NCBI RefSeq assembly: GCF_025869345.1
Contig: NZ_JAOZVW010000138.1
Span: 62,001-126,000, forward strand
Direction: 5' to 3'
Source: Sphingopyxis sp.
GTDB lineage: Bacteria > Pseudomonadota > Alphaproteobacteria > Sphingomonadales > Sphingomonadaceae
Length of the DNA stretch: 64,000 nucleotides
A program made the position numbers and the translations under genes. The stretch's first letter is position 1, and the number at the start of each line of letters is the position of its first letter. Below the pieces are notes generated by a model. That model did no database searches. It was not told the origin of the DNA and saw only the letters and a list, made by a program, of their open reading frames with translations. This document shows, piece after piece, positions 26,802 to 35,291 of the stretch.

Positions 26802-27500
26802 ATGGTGAAGAAGATGATCAGGCCCAGGGGCGCGAGCGACAACCGGACCACCGATGCGTGGCTGTCGGAAGCGCTGATCCGCGAGATCATCGTTCAGCGG
26901 CTCCAGCCCGGAATGCCGCTGCGCGAGCAGGAGATCGCCGATCGCTATCAGGTCAGCCGGCCGTCGGCGCGCGAGGCGCTCCGCCTGGCCGCGCAGGTCG
27001 GCTTCGTCGAGATCCTGCCGTGGCGCGGCGCGCGCGTCACCAATATCGACATCGACCAGTTCCTCGACATTCTGGGCATCCTCGAGGATGTCTATGCCCG
27101 CTGCGCCGCGCTGGCCGCCGAGCGTATGCCCGAGGCGGCCTTCGCCGAGCTCGACCGCCTCGTCCCCGGCGACGCCGCGCTGTTGCCCGACACCGCCGAC
27201 AAGGGGAAGATGTATCAGATATCCTTCACCATCGGTGCTTTCGTCGGCAAGCATTCGGGAAGCCCGATCGCGCGGCGCATGCTGATCCATGTCGGCCGAT
27301 TGGCGCTGTGGCAGCAGCGGCTGCATCGGCCCGGTTCGGTCGAGTCCGAGATCGAATCGCTCTACGCGCATCAACTGATGGCGGCGGCGATCAAGTCGCG
27401 CCAGCGCGACGTCGCCGCCGGCGCGGCCCGCGCCACCGTGCTCATCACGCGCCGCTCGCTCCACCCGGAACCGGGCCGTGCGTTCGGAGGGAATCGATGA
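26802..27500 (+). CDS. GntR-family regulator (FCD type), second copy
   Basis: 232 residues with winged helix EIADRYQVSRPSAREALRLA and an all-helical effector domain. It is a close paralogue of the regulator at 18710 (same EILPWRGARV, GAFVGKHSGSPIA and LITRRSLHP segments). Its stop overlaps the PQQ dehydrogenase start (ATGA). Having one copy in each arm of a divergent locus suggests duplication of the regulator, with both binding the TNGTNNNACNA sites at 22327-22502. Confidence 0.9.
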   Translation: MVKKMIRPRGASDNRTTDAWLSEALIREIIVQRLQPGMPLREQEIADRYQVSRPSAREALRLAAQVGFVEILPWRGARVTNIDIDQFLDILGILEDVYARCAALAAERMPEAAFAELDRLVPGDAALLPDTADKGKMYQISFTIGAFVGKHSGSPIARRMLIHVGRLALWQQRLHRPGSVESEIESLYAHQLMAAAIKSRQRDVAAGAARATVLITRRSLHPEPGRAFGGNR

Positions 27501-29470
27501 CCAAGGCTCCGTCGCGCCGCACCTTCCTGCTCGCCGGGGCGAGCGGTCTCGCCATGCCCGGCGCCGTCTTCGCGCGCGCGAAGGCGGGCAAGCCGCGCGA
27601 GCGCGCCGCTGCCGCCGATGCCCTTCGCACCGACTGGCCCACCTATGGCGGGCTCAACAATTCGGCCAAATATTCGCCGTTGGCGCAGATCGATCGCACC
27701 AACGCTGCGCAGTTGCAGGTCGTCTGGGAATGGGAATCGCCCGACCGCGACATCATCGCCGCGCACCCCGACCTTCGGCCCGGCGAGTTCCAGGTCACGC
27801 CGATCATGGTCGATGGCGTTCTGTATGTCGCCACCGCGATGAGCCAGGCGGCGGCGATCGACGCGCGCACCGGCCGGACGATCTGGGTCTATAATCCCGA
27901 AGCCTGGACCAACGGCAAGCCGAGCACGAAGGGCTTTCAGCATCGCGGCGTCGCCTATTGGGCCGATGGCGACGACCGCCGGATATTCCTCGCCACCTGC
28001 GATGCCCGGCTGATCGCGCTCGATGCCGCGACCGGGACGCCCATTGCCGATTTCGGCACCAATGGGGAGATCGATCTGCGCCGGGTCGGGCTGCAACGGC
28101 CCGTTCCGATGAAGCCGAGCGTGCTTTACGGCGGCTTCGGCCCGCCGCTGATTGCGCGGAACATGGTGGTGGTCGGCGGCTATATCGACGATCAGCCCGT
28201 GCTGCCGATCATGCCGCCCGGCGACGTGCGCGGGTTCGACGCGCGCACGGGGGCGCTTCGCTGGACCTTCCACACGGTGCCGGTGAAGGGCGAGTTCGGA
28301 TATGATAGCTGGCGCGACGGGAGCGCCGAACGGAACGGCAACGCGAACATCTGGGCGCCGATGAGCGCCGATGAAGAGCTTGGGCTCGTCTATCTGCCCG
28401 GCACCTGCGCGACTGACAATGTCTATGGCGGGCGCCGCCCGGGCGACAATCTGTTCTCCAACAGCCTGATCGCGCTCGACATCGAGACGGGCAAGCGCCG
28501 CTGGCATTACCAATGCGTCCATCACGACCTTTGGGACTATGACCTGCCGTGCGCGCCCAACCTCGTCGACATCATTGTCGACGGCAAACCGATCAAGGCG
28601 GTCGCGCAGGCGAGCAAGCAGGGGTTTCTGTTCGTCTTCGACCGGACCAACGGCAAGCCGGTCTGGCCGATCGAGGAGCGGCCGGTCCCGCAAAGCGAGC
28701 TCGCGACCGAGCATAGCGCCCCGACCCAGCCGCATCCGACGTGGCCGCTGCCGTTCGAATCGCAGGGCATGAGCGAAGATCTGCTCGTCGACTTCACGCC
28801 GGAGATCAAGGAAGAGGCGAAGCGGATCTTGTCGCGCTATCGCTACGGTCCGCTCTATACGCCGGTCGGCAGGACGCCGACCCTGATCCATCCCACCTGG
28901 ACCGGCGGCGCCAATTGGCAGGGGGCGGCGGTCGATCCCGAAACCGGGATTCTCTATGTCACCTCGCACTCCTCGGTCTCGCAGCTCGCGCTCGACGACA
29001 ATGGCAAGCTCGCGACCGCCGGACCCGTGAATACCGAGATCGCCGGCGCGGCGGGGGTGGTGAACGGCCCGGCCGGGCTGCCACTGATCAAGCCGCCCTA
29101 CAGCCGGATCACCGCGATCGATCTCAACACGGGCCAGCATCTCTGGATGCGGGCCAACGGGCCGGGCGCAACCGACGATCCGCGGTTCGCGCCCTTCAGG
29201 CTCGGATGGATCGGGTCGGAGCAGCGCACCGCGCCGCTGGCGACCAAGACCTTGCTTTTCGTCGGCGAGGGCCCGCACGATCCGCGCCACGCGAAGAAGG
29301 TGCTGCGCGCCTATGACAAGCTGACCGGTGAGCTAGTGGCGGAAACACCGCTCCCCGGCCATGTGCTCGGCGCGCCGATGACCTATTCGATCGATGGGCA
29401 GCAGCGGATCGTTTACGCGATGGGATTCCGCGTGTGGCCGCACAAGCTCGTCGCTTTGGGCCTGGCATGA
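27497..29470 (+). CDS. PQQ-dependent dehydrogenase, quinoprotein glucose/alcohol dehydrogenase type
   Basis: 657 residues from the ATG at 27497 (GGAGGGAA upstream). A Tat-type signal (SRRTFLLAGASGLAM) leads to an eight-bladed propeller starting DWPTYGGLNNSAKYSPL. Typical family segments are HHDLWDYDLPCAPNLVDI and the repeated W-motifs. It has neither the N-terminal membrane anchor of glucose dehydrogenase nor a C-terminal cytochrome c, so electrons must go to a separate acceptor. It oxidises an alcohol or sugar in the periplasm with PQQ. No pqq synthesis genes are in the window. It may oxidise the alcohol freed by the sulfatases or esterases (inference). Confidence 0.9.
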   Translation: MTKAPSRRTFLLAGASGLAMPGAVFARAKAGKPRERAAAADALRTDWPTYGGLNNSAKYSPLAQIDRTNAAQLQVVWEWESPDRDIIAAHPDLRPGEFQVTPIMVDGVLYVATAMSQAAAIDARTGRTIWVYNPEAWTNGKPSTKGFQHRGVAYWADGDDRRIFLATCDARLIALDAATGTPIADFGTNGEIDLRRVGLQRPVPMKPSVLYGGFGPPLIARNMVVVGGYIDDQPVLPIMPPGDVRGFDARTGALRWTFHTVPVKGEFGYDSWRDGSAERNGNANIWAPMSADEELGLVYLPGTCATDNVYGGRRPGDNLFSNSLIALDIETGKRRWHYQCVHHDLWDYDLPCAPNLVDIIVDGKPIKAVAQASKQGFLFVFDRTNGKPVWPIEERPVPQSELATEHSAPTQPHPTWPLPFESQGMSEDLLVDFTPEIKEEAKRILSRYRYGPLYTPVGRTPTLIHPTWTGGANWQGAAVDPETGILYVTSHSSVSQLALDDNGKLATAGPVNTEIAGAAGVVNGPAGLPLIKPPYSRITAIDLNTGQHLWMRANGPGATDDPRFAPFRLGWIGSEQRTAPLATKTLLFVGEGPHDPRHAKKVLRAYDKLTGELVAETPLPGHVLGAPMTYSIDGQQRIVYAMGFRVWPHKLVALGLA

Positions 29471-29483
29471 AGGAGACGCGGCG

Positions 29484-30332
29484 ATGCGGACATGGGTGAC
29501 CGGATTATGCCTGTTCCTTGCAACAGCGCTCGCGGCCGGGGTTCCGGCGAGGGCGGACACGGCGGACCCGAAAGCCGTCAAGATTTACATCATGATCGAC
29601 GTTCCCGACCTGACTAACCTGGGCGCGCTCGATCGCTGGTACATGACCTATCATTCGCAGCAAATGCACCGCGCCATGCGCGCCTGGCAGAAGAATTATC
29701 TGTCCTATCGCAGTTACATCGTGCCCAACGACGTCGCCCGGCGCTATCATGTGTGGCGCGGGCGGATGACCGAAATCTATTACGACAGTCTCGGCGATTT
29801 CGCCGAGGGCCGACGGAATAATCCGCTCGTCGACATGCTCGATCCGCCGCCGGGCGGCTGGGCGGACCGCTCCTTCGCGCGGTCGCAGCCGGTGATCGTC
29901 CCGGTCAATCCCCAGCAGGTCTATCTTCAGGGGCGGGTTCCGCCCAAGGAGACTCCCTATTTCCGCTGGGTGATCTATCTCCGCTATCCCGCGGGGGTCA
30001 GCGAGGCAGAGGGCGACAAATGGCTGCTCGGCACGCACGTCCCGGAAATGGCGAAGGTGCCGGGCTTGCGGCGATATTTCGGTTATCGCACTCTCGAGGA
30101 CCCGGCCACGGCGGCGGAGAAGCTCGCCCCGGACAACCGGCCGCGCTACGGCCGCGTCGAGGAACTGTGGTTCGACGACTATCGGGCGTGGCGCAAGGCC
30201 TTCGTCGACACCCCGCCCGCGTTCACGAAGCCGGCTTGGGGCGGCGAGTTTCCCTATGTGGATTATATATCGACCTTCATCGGAGAAAATCCCGATGTCG
30301 ACTTCCTCAATGACAAGAGGGTCATTCCTTGA
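29484..30332 (+). CDS. Secreted EthD-like protein
   Basis: 282 residues from the ATG at 29484 (AAGGAGA upstream), with signal peptide ending VPARADT. The mature chain has two dimeric alpha-beta-barrel-like halves: KIYIMIDVPDLTNLGALDRWYMTYHSQQMH (in part) and the later FRWVIYLRYPAGVSEAEGDKW with HVPEMAKVPGLRRY, the EthD-type pattern. EthD proteins accompany oxidations in several catabolic operons; a catalytic role is not established. Last gene of the right arm. A 33-bp piece of it (30099-30131) reappears inverted downstream. Confidence 0.78.
   Translation: MRTWVTGLCLFLATALAAGVPARADTADPKAVKIYIMIDVPDLTNLGALDRWYMTYHSQQMHRAMRAWQKNYLSYRSYIVPNDVARRYHVWRGRMTEIYYDSLGDFAEGRRNNPLVDMLDPPPGGWADRSFARSQPVIVPVNPQQVYLQGRVPPKETPYFRWVIYLRYPAGVSEAEGDKWLLGTHVPEMAKVPGLRRYFGYRTLEDPATAAEKLAPDNRPRYGRVEELWFDDYRAWRKAFVDTPPAFTKPAWGGEFPYVDYISTFIGENPDVDFLNDKRVIP
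30099..30131 (+). repeat. 33-bp inverted repeat, left copy inside the EthD-like gene
   Basis: These 33 bases, coding DPATAAEKLAP within the EthD-like protein, are perfectly repeated in inverse orientation at 30391-30423, 259 bases away. This length of identity cannot be chance. The transcript could fold into a long stem. Confidence 0.9.
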
Positions 30333-30387
30333 AGGCCGGGCTCCATGTCCGGGCGCGTCGGCGGCTCCCTTGAAGGGAAGGCCGTAA

Positions 30388-30477
30388 TCACGGGGCGAGC
30401 TTCTCCGCCGCCGTGGCCGGGTCGGCCGGGTCCTCGTCGAGCGCGTCGAACCGGCCATCGCCATTAGGAAAAATCAT
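30388..30477 (-). pseudogene. Inverted fragment of the EthD-like gene, 29 codons
   Basis: The minus strand reads MIFPNGDGRFDALDE then DPADPATAAEKLAP and a TGA stop. The last 11 residues copy the EthD-like protein in the same reading frame, through the 33-bp inverted repeat (30391-30423). Just before it, gacccggcc is doubled. It is too short to be a working gene and lies in the gap before the amidohydrolase. Best read as debris of an inverted duplication; the PNGDG stretch resembles a calcium loop but is probably coincidence. Confidence 0.55.
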
Positions 30478-30571
30478 GCGTTCCGGGGTCATCCGAATGA
30501 TAGCGGTCAAACGGCATCTCTTTGGCTTTACCCGCCAAACCGGGACGTCAACGCAAACGAGAGGGGAATCG

Positions 30572-31927
30572 ATGATTCGGCGGAATTTGGCTCTGCTAAC
30601 GGCAATGAGCTCGGCATTGTTGACTTTTTCAGCCCTGGCGGCGGACGCTTCGCCATCGGCAACAATCAAGCCGAGCAGCGCGGCGCCGGTCGCCTCGGAC
30701 GCCGTGACGGCCGCAACGATCATCCATGCGGGCCTTTTGATCGCGGTCCCTGGCAGTCCGCCGCTGAAAGACCAGACGATCGTCGTTCGCGCCGGCAAGG
30801 TCGAGGCGATCCGGCCCGGGTTTCTGAGCGCGGCCGACATTGGGGAACCTGTCGCGGCGGTGATCGACCTGTCCCGGTCTGCCGTGCTGCCTGGGCTGAT
30901 CGACGCGCATGTGCATCTGACGATCGGCTGGCCGCCGAAGCTGAATCAGAGCGATGCCGACGCGGCGCTGGTCGCGCTGGAAAATGCCCGCAAGACGCTG
31001 GCGGCCGGTTTCACGACAGTTCGCGACGTCGGAGCCTTTTCCGATGCGATCTTTTCCGTTCGTGATGCCATCAACAAGGGCCGTTTCGACGGCCCGCGCA
31101 TTCTGGCGGCAGGCGATATCATTTCGGTGACCAATGGTCATGGGCATGGCGACATTGCCGTTCCCGAAAGCGGGGGCTTCGCAGGATTTCACGCTTCGGG
31201 AATCTGCGATGGCCCTTTCGAGTGCCGCAAGGCAGTCCGCACGCAGATCATGCACGGAGCGGACGTCATCAAGATTGCGACGACCAAGGGCGGGAACGAT
31301 CCGCGCCTGGGCGCCGCGCCGTCCGAGATGATGGATGATGAGATCGTCGCCGCGGTGACCACCGCCCATGCGGCCGGGCGCAAGGTGGCCGCTCATGCGC
31401 ACAGTACTGCCGGGATCGATGCGGCGCTGGCCGGCGGGGTGGATTCGATCGAGCACGGAGGGTTTCTCGACAAGGGTTCGATTGCCCTGTTCAAGAAGAG
31501 CGGAGCCTTCCTTGTGCCGACGATGGTCGTGCTGAACAGCCTGCAGGCCGGGTATGACAGGGCCGACCCCCAGACGCGGGCGATCACTCGGGGGTTTCTC
31601 GACAATATGCCCAACAATATCGGGGCGGCCTATCGGGCGGGTGTTCCGATCGCCTTCGGCACCGACGCGGGCATCACGCCCCACGGCAAGCAGGCTCTGG
31701 AATTTCTGTGGTATCGGAAGATCGGCATGACTCCGGGCGATGTCCTGCGCACCGCGACGACCAATGCCGCAAAACTTCTGGGTCTGGACGCGGAAATCGG
31801 CACGATCGAAGCGGGGAAACGCGCCGATATCATCGCCACGGGCGCCAACCCCCTCGACGATGTCGCAACCCTGCAGCATGTCACTTTCGTCATGGCGGCG
31901 GGCCGGGTGGTCAAGGACGAAGAATAA
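30572..31927 (+). CDS. Amidohydrolase, secreted imidazolonepropionase/prolidase-like
   Basis: 451 residues from the ATG at 30572 (GAGGGGAA upstream), with signal peptide ending SALAAD. Metal ligands: HxH in DAHVHL, a lysine in ADVIKIATTKGG, histidines in VAAHAHS and IEHGGF, and the aspartate in FGTDAGITPHG. This is the amidohydrolase branch annotated as Xaa-Pro dipeptidase or imidazolonepropionase-like and includes secreted peptidases and N-acyl amino acid hydrolases. A homologue is encoded at 38479. It could cleave amino-acid conjugates before uptake; the exact substrate is unknown. Confidence 0.88.
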   Translation: MIRRNLALLTAMSSALLTFSALAADASPSATIKPSSAAPVASDAVTAATIIHAGLLIAVPGSPPLKDQTIVVRAGKVEAIRPGFLSAADIGEPVAAVIDLSRSAVLPGLIDAHVHLTIGWPPKLNQSDADAALVALENARKTLAAGFTTVRDVGAFSDAIFSVRDAINKGRFDGPRILAAGDIISVTNGHGHGDIAVPESGGFAGFHASGICDGPFECRKAVRTQIMHGADVIKIATTKGGNDPRLGAAPSEMMDDEIVAAVTTAHAAGRKVAAHAHSTAGIDAALAGGVDSIEHGGFLDKGSIALFKKSGAFLVPTMVVLNSLQAGYDRADPQTRAITRGFLDNMPNNIGAAYRAGVPIAFGTDAGITPHGKQALEFLWYRKIGMTPGDVLRTATTNAAKLLGLDAEIGTIEAGKRADIIATGANPLDDVATLQHVTFVMAAGRVVKDEE

Positions 31928-32017
31928 CGGCTTTGCCCCGCTGCCGTCATCGCGTTCCTCCATTGCCGGCCCGCGCAGCGCTGCCTGGGTCGGCAATGTC
32001 GTTTTGAGGCCGATGGT

Positions 32018-32145
32018 CTAGGGATTGTGGGGATTCAGCCACGTGTGGACTGATATGAGGATAGTATCGTGTTCCCCCGCCTTCGCGGGGGAACACGGTT
32101 TTTCCATAATCGGACAACTGAAAGCCGAAGCCCCACAATCCCTGG
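32018..32145. repeat. REP/MITE-like palindromic element
   Basis: A central perfect 13-bp hairpin (cgtgttcccccgc / gcgggggaacacg, 32068-32097, loop cttc, then gttttt) is framed by a 13-bp inverted repeat (agggattgtgggg at 32020-32032 and ccccacaatccct at 32131-32143), with further partial matches outside. The nested design in an intergenic gap resembles REP or small MITE-like elements of alpha-proteobacteria. The hairpin plus T-run may also end the amidohydrolase transcript. No transposase is nearby. Confidence 0.6.
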
Positions 32146-32181
32146 GAAAAAAGGCGCGACGTTGCCGGCGCCCCCCGTGAT

Positions 32182-32814
32182 TCAGGCAATGCGGGCGGAT
32201 GTCGATGCCCGCACGCCCGCTTCGGTCTCGCCGGGGGCCAGTTCGATGATCTCGAACCGCGCTTCGGGCGCAGAGCGCGCGAAGACCGCGCGGTCGGTGA
32301 TGATCATATCGACGACATTCTGCCCCGTAAGCGGAAGCGTGCATTGCGGCACGAACTTGGGACGGCCGTCCTTCGCGCAATGATCCATGACGGCGATGAT
32401 CCGCCGCACGCCGGCGACCAGATCCATCGCCCCGCCGATCCCTTTCAGCATCTTGCCCGGAACCGTCCAGTTCGCGATGTCGCCGTCCTCGCTGACCTCC
32501 ATCGCGCCGAGAATCGCGACATCGATATGGCCGCCGCGTATCATCGCGAAACTCGCGGCGCTGTCGAAATAGGAACTGTGGGGAAGCTCGCTGATGGTCT
32601 GCTTGCCGGCGTTGACCAGATCGGCATCGACGTCGTCCTCATAGGGAAAGGGGCCGATGCCGAGCATGCCGTTTTCGGATTGCAGCGTCACCTGGACGCC
32701 GTCCGGAATATGGTTGGCGACCAGCGTCGGGATGCCGATGCCAAGATTGACGTAATAGCCGTCGCGCAGTTCGCGCGCGGCGCGGGCCGCCATTTCGTCG
32801 CGGGTCCAGGGCAT
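32182..32814 (-). CDS. catJ: 3-oxoadipate/3-oxoacid CoA-transferase subunit B
   Basis: 210 residues. The catalytic glutamate lies in QSENGMLGIGP, and the start has the family GYYVNLGIGIPTLVANHIP. With subunit A it transfers CoA from succinyl-CoA to 3-oxoadipate. Its partner is not adjacent; subunit A is at 48480 in the cat operon, 16 kb away on the other strand. It is the last gene of the iac operon, 10 bases after iacE, where other iac clusters have iacF. A general acetoacetate transferase is the alternative role. Confidence 0.88.
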   Translation of the reverse strand: MPWTRDEMAARAARELRDGYYVNLGIGIPTLVANHIPDGVQVTLQSENGMLGIGPFPYEDDVDADLVNAGKQTISELPHSSYFDSAASFAMIRGGHIDVAILGAMEVSEDGDIANWTVPGKMLKGIGGAMDLVAGVRRIIAVMDHCAKDGRPKFVPQCTLPLTGQNVVDMIITDRAVFARSAPEARFEIIELAPGETEAGVRASTSARIA

Positions 32815-32824
32815 TGTTCGATCC

Positions 32825-33571
32825 TTATCGCAGATAGAGCCCGCCGTTGACGTCGAACGTCGCGCCGACCGCCGAAACGGCTTGCGGCGACGCGAGGAGC
32901 GACACGAGACGGGCGATATAGTCGGGGTCGCCGAGGGTGCCGGCGGGAATGGTGCCAACCACCGCGGCGAGCCGATCGGGCGGGAGGAGATCGCGGACCG
33001 AGTCGAGGTCGAGCGGCCCCGGCGAGATGGCGTTGACCGTGACGCCATCGGCGGCGAGGTCGCGCGCGAAGACCTTGGTCAGCGTCATGATGCCCCCCTT
33101 GGCCGCCGCATAATGGGCGCCGGTCGCGGCGCCGCCATTCTGTCCGGCCAGCGAGGCGATGTTGACGATCCGGCCATAGCGCTGCGCGCGCATATGGCGT
33201 CCGGCAGTCTGACACCCGAGGAAGCATCCCTTCAGCGCCACCGCGGTCACGGCGTCGAACTCTTCGGGAGAAATCTCGAACAAGGGCGTCGTGCGGGTGA
33301 GCGCGGCGTTGTTGACCAGCACCCCGACGCCGCCCCAGCGCGCGGTTGCCGCGGCGAAGGCGGCTTCGAACTGCGCCGGGTCGCGCACGTCGATCGCCAG
33401 CGGTGCGACATCGCCCGCCATCGTTCCGGCGGCGCGTGCGACAGCCTCCCCATCGATATCGGTCAGCAGAACGCGAAAGCCGTCGGCGGCCAGGCGGCGC
33501 GCGATGACCTGGCCGAGCCCTCCGGCGGCGCCGGTGACGATCGCGACATTATGGCAGGCGGGTGGGGTCAC
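32825..33571 (-). CDS. iacE: Short-chain dehydrogenase/reductase, IacE-like
   Basis: 248 residues, classical SDR: nucleotide motif TGAAGGLG, NNAA, and active site YAAAK, with PGPLDLDSV after it. In indole-3-acetate degraders IacE acts early on the oxidised indole intermediate. The assignment rests on its place after iacH-A-B-I-C-D, the conserved order in Acinetobacter. Its start overlaps the iacD stop by four bases. Confidence 0.8.
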   Translation of the reverse strand: MTPPACHNVAIVTGAAGGLGQVIARRLAADGFRVLLTDIDGEAVARAAGTMAGDVAPLAIDVRDPAQFEAAFAAATARWGGVGVLVNNAALTRTTPLFEISPEEFDAVTAVALKGCFLGCQTAGRHMRAQRYGRIVNIASLAGQNGGAATGAHYAAAKGGIMTLTKVFARDLAADGVTVNAISPGPLDLDSVRDLLPPDRLAAVVGTIPAGTLGDPDYIARLVSLLASPQAVSAVGATFDVNGGLYLR

Positions 33572-34059
33572 AGCAGGAAGCTCATGCCCGCAAGCGCGTC
33601 GGTCGAGTTGATGAGGCGCACGACCTTTTCGGCGAGGCGGATGCCGCCATCCTCGACGCGCAGCCGGTAGGTGACGTTGGCGGCATAGGTGCGATAGGCG
33701 CCGCGCCGGTAGTCGACCAGATGCTGCGCGCAGCGGATTCGGACGTCCGATGCCGGTTCGTCATCGAGCATCCGGAAACGCGACAGGCTGCGCAGCGTGT
33801 TCGACGCATCGCGCGCCGACATCGATTCGCCGCTCGTCAGGCGGGATACCCGCATCCGGCGCATCGCCGCATCGTCATAGGCATAGTTCAGCCGGTCGGC
33901 GAAATCCTCTGCATCCGGGTCGATGGGAATGGCATAAATGCCGTCCTTCGCCCACAGTCCGAGCCAGGTGGCATAATCGCGGTGGTCGAGGCAATCGGCC
34001 TCGAGCGAGATGAATCGTACCGCATCTTCGAAGGTGATGGTCTCGATCGTTCGGGTCAT
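33568..34059 (-). CDS. iacD: Ring-hydroxylating dioxygenase beta subunit, IacD-like
   Basis: 163 residues from the ATG at 34059, overlapping the alpha-subunit stop (ATGA). It has the small cystatin-like fold of dioxygenase beta subunits: ISLEADCLDHRDYATWLGLW at the start and the family RRGAYRTYAANVTYRLR later. It has no cofactor and stabilises the alpha hexamer. Pairs with iacC to make catechol from the oxidised indole-3-acetate intermediate. Confidence 0.87.
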   Translation of the reverse strand: MTRTIETITFEDAVRFISLEADCLDHRDYATWLGLWAKDGIYAIPIDPDAEDFADRLNYAYDDAAMRRMRVSRLTSGESMSARDASNTLRSLSRFRMLDDEPASDVRIRCAQHLVDYRRGAYRTYAANVTYRLRVEDGGIRLAEKVVRLINSTDALAGMSFLL

Positions 34060-35291
34060 GCCGACATCATCCTTTTCCACATCTGATAGGCAGCGCGCAT
34101 ACCGGTTTCGGCGGTCACGTCGCCCGCATTGGCGGCGGTCTTGTCTTCGCCGCGATTGACCATGATCCACGCGGGGTCGGCGGATCCCGCCGAACCTCGC
34201 TGCACCCGCTCCCAGGCTTCGGCGTCGTCGGGCGTGCCGAACCCCATCGGGCCCTGAAAATGTTCGTGCAGGCGCAGCCGCGCGCGGTTGGCGATGTCGG
34301 GACCGCCGTCCATGCCGATCGCGATGTGCCTGATCTCGGTCTCGTCGACCGCGAGCGGGCGCAGGACGCGGAAGAAAGCCATCGAGCAGGCGAGGTTGGG
34401 AAAGAGGTTGAGGTTGAAACCCGACCCGCCGATCGCACGCACGATTTTCCGGACCTGTTCTTCCGGATAATCCCTGCGCAATTCCTCGGCGATGTCGGCG
34501 AAGCGATCGGGGATGTCGGCGTCCAGATTGTCGTCGAGGTCGACGAGTTCGGGGATCATCACCATCACGCTATGCCCGTTGCCGAGATCCTCGACATAGC
34601 CGCCGGCGTCCATGAAGGAGAAGAGATCCTCGGTCGCATTGTCGAGCGAGGTCAGAAAGCTCTTGTGGACGATCGGGAAATGATAGGCGTCGGTCGTGTT
34701 CTCGAGCTGGATCTTCCAGTTGCCCGGGAAGGTGAAGCGATGCTCGCCCATGGTCTTTACCGGGAAGCCGCCGCCCTGTTTCATGAACAGGTCGATCCAC
34801 GGCTTCGCGCGGCCGAGGAAGGTATCGAGCGGCTCGATGTCGTGATTGAAGGTCGCGAAGACCAGCCCGGCATAGGTTTCGACGCGAAGCTGGACCAGGC
34901 CATATTCGGCCTTGTCGAAATCCTTGTATCCCTTGGGCAGCGGCACGCCGCGCAGGCTGCCGTCCTGCGAATAGGTCCAGGCGTGATAGGGGCAGACGAA
35001 ACCCGCCGCATTGCCGCGCCGCGCTTCGCACACCGTTGCGCCGCGGTGGCGGCAGCGGTTGACCATGACCCGGATATCGCCCTTGCGGTCGCGGTTCACG
35101 ATGACCGGCTGGCGCCCGACATGCGTGGTCAGGAAATCGCCGGCCTTCGGAATATCGCTTTCATGCGCGACCCACACCCAGCTGCGGTTGAAGATGCGAT
35201 CCATTTCCTCTTCGAAGATCGCGGGGTCGCGATAGAGCGAGCTGTGGACGCGGTCGGGAAGGACGAGCGCGTCGAAATCTCTGCTTGTCAT
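34056..35291 (-). CDS. iacC: Rieske dioxygenase alpha subunit, IacC-like
   Basis: 411 residues from the ATG at 35291, overlapping the iacI stop. Rieske centre CRHRGATVCEARRG then CPYHAWTY; mononuclear iron site NWKIQLENTTDAYHFPIVH with His-x4-His. It needs electrons from a reductase; the iacF-type reductase found in other iac clusters is absent here. By position it is the oxygenase that opens the oxindole intermediate to catechol in indole-3-acetate breakdown. An anthranilate-type dioxygenase is the main alternative. Confidence 0.88.
   Translation of the reverse strand: MTSRDFDALVLPDRVHSSLYRDPAIFEEEMDRIFNRSWVWVAHESDIPKAGDFLTTHVGRQPVIVNRDRKGDIRVMVNRCRHRGATVCEARRGNAAGFVCPYHAWTYSQDGSLRGVPLPKGYKDFDKAEYGLVQLRVETYAGLVFATFNHDIEPLDTFLGRAKPWIDLFMKQGGGFPVKTMGEHRFTFPGNWKIQLENTTDAYHFPIVHKSFLTSLDNATEDLFSFMDAGGYVEDLGNGHSVMVMIPELVDLDDNLDADIPDRFADIAEELRRDYPEEQVRKIVRAIGGSGFNLNLFPNLACSMAFFRVLRPLAVDETEIRHIAIGMDGGPDIANRARLRLHEHFQGPMGFGTPDDAEAWERVQRGSAGSADPAWIMVNRGEDKTAANAGDVTAETGMRAAYQMWKRMMSA

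Noticed and set aside
24819-27464. An 881-residue minus-strand open frame
   Set aside because: It is antisense to the serine hydrolase, esterase and GntR genes and has no recognisable motif.
30388-30840. A longer minus-strand gene ending with the duplicated EthD piece
   Set aside because: Beyond the 29-codon tail it runs antisense through the amidohydrolase signal peptide and leader, and has no family. Only the inverted fragment itself is supported.
32068-32097. CRISPR-like repeat unit from the strong palindrome
   Set aside because: Only one copy is present, with no spacers or cas genes; a REP-like hairpin or terminator explains it.
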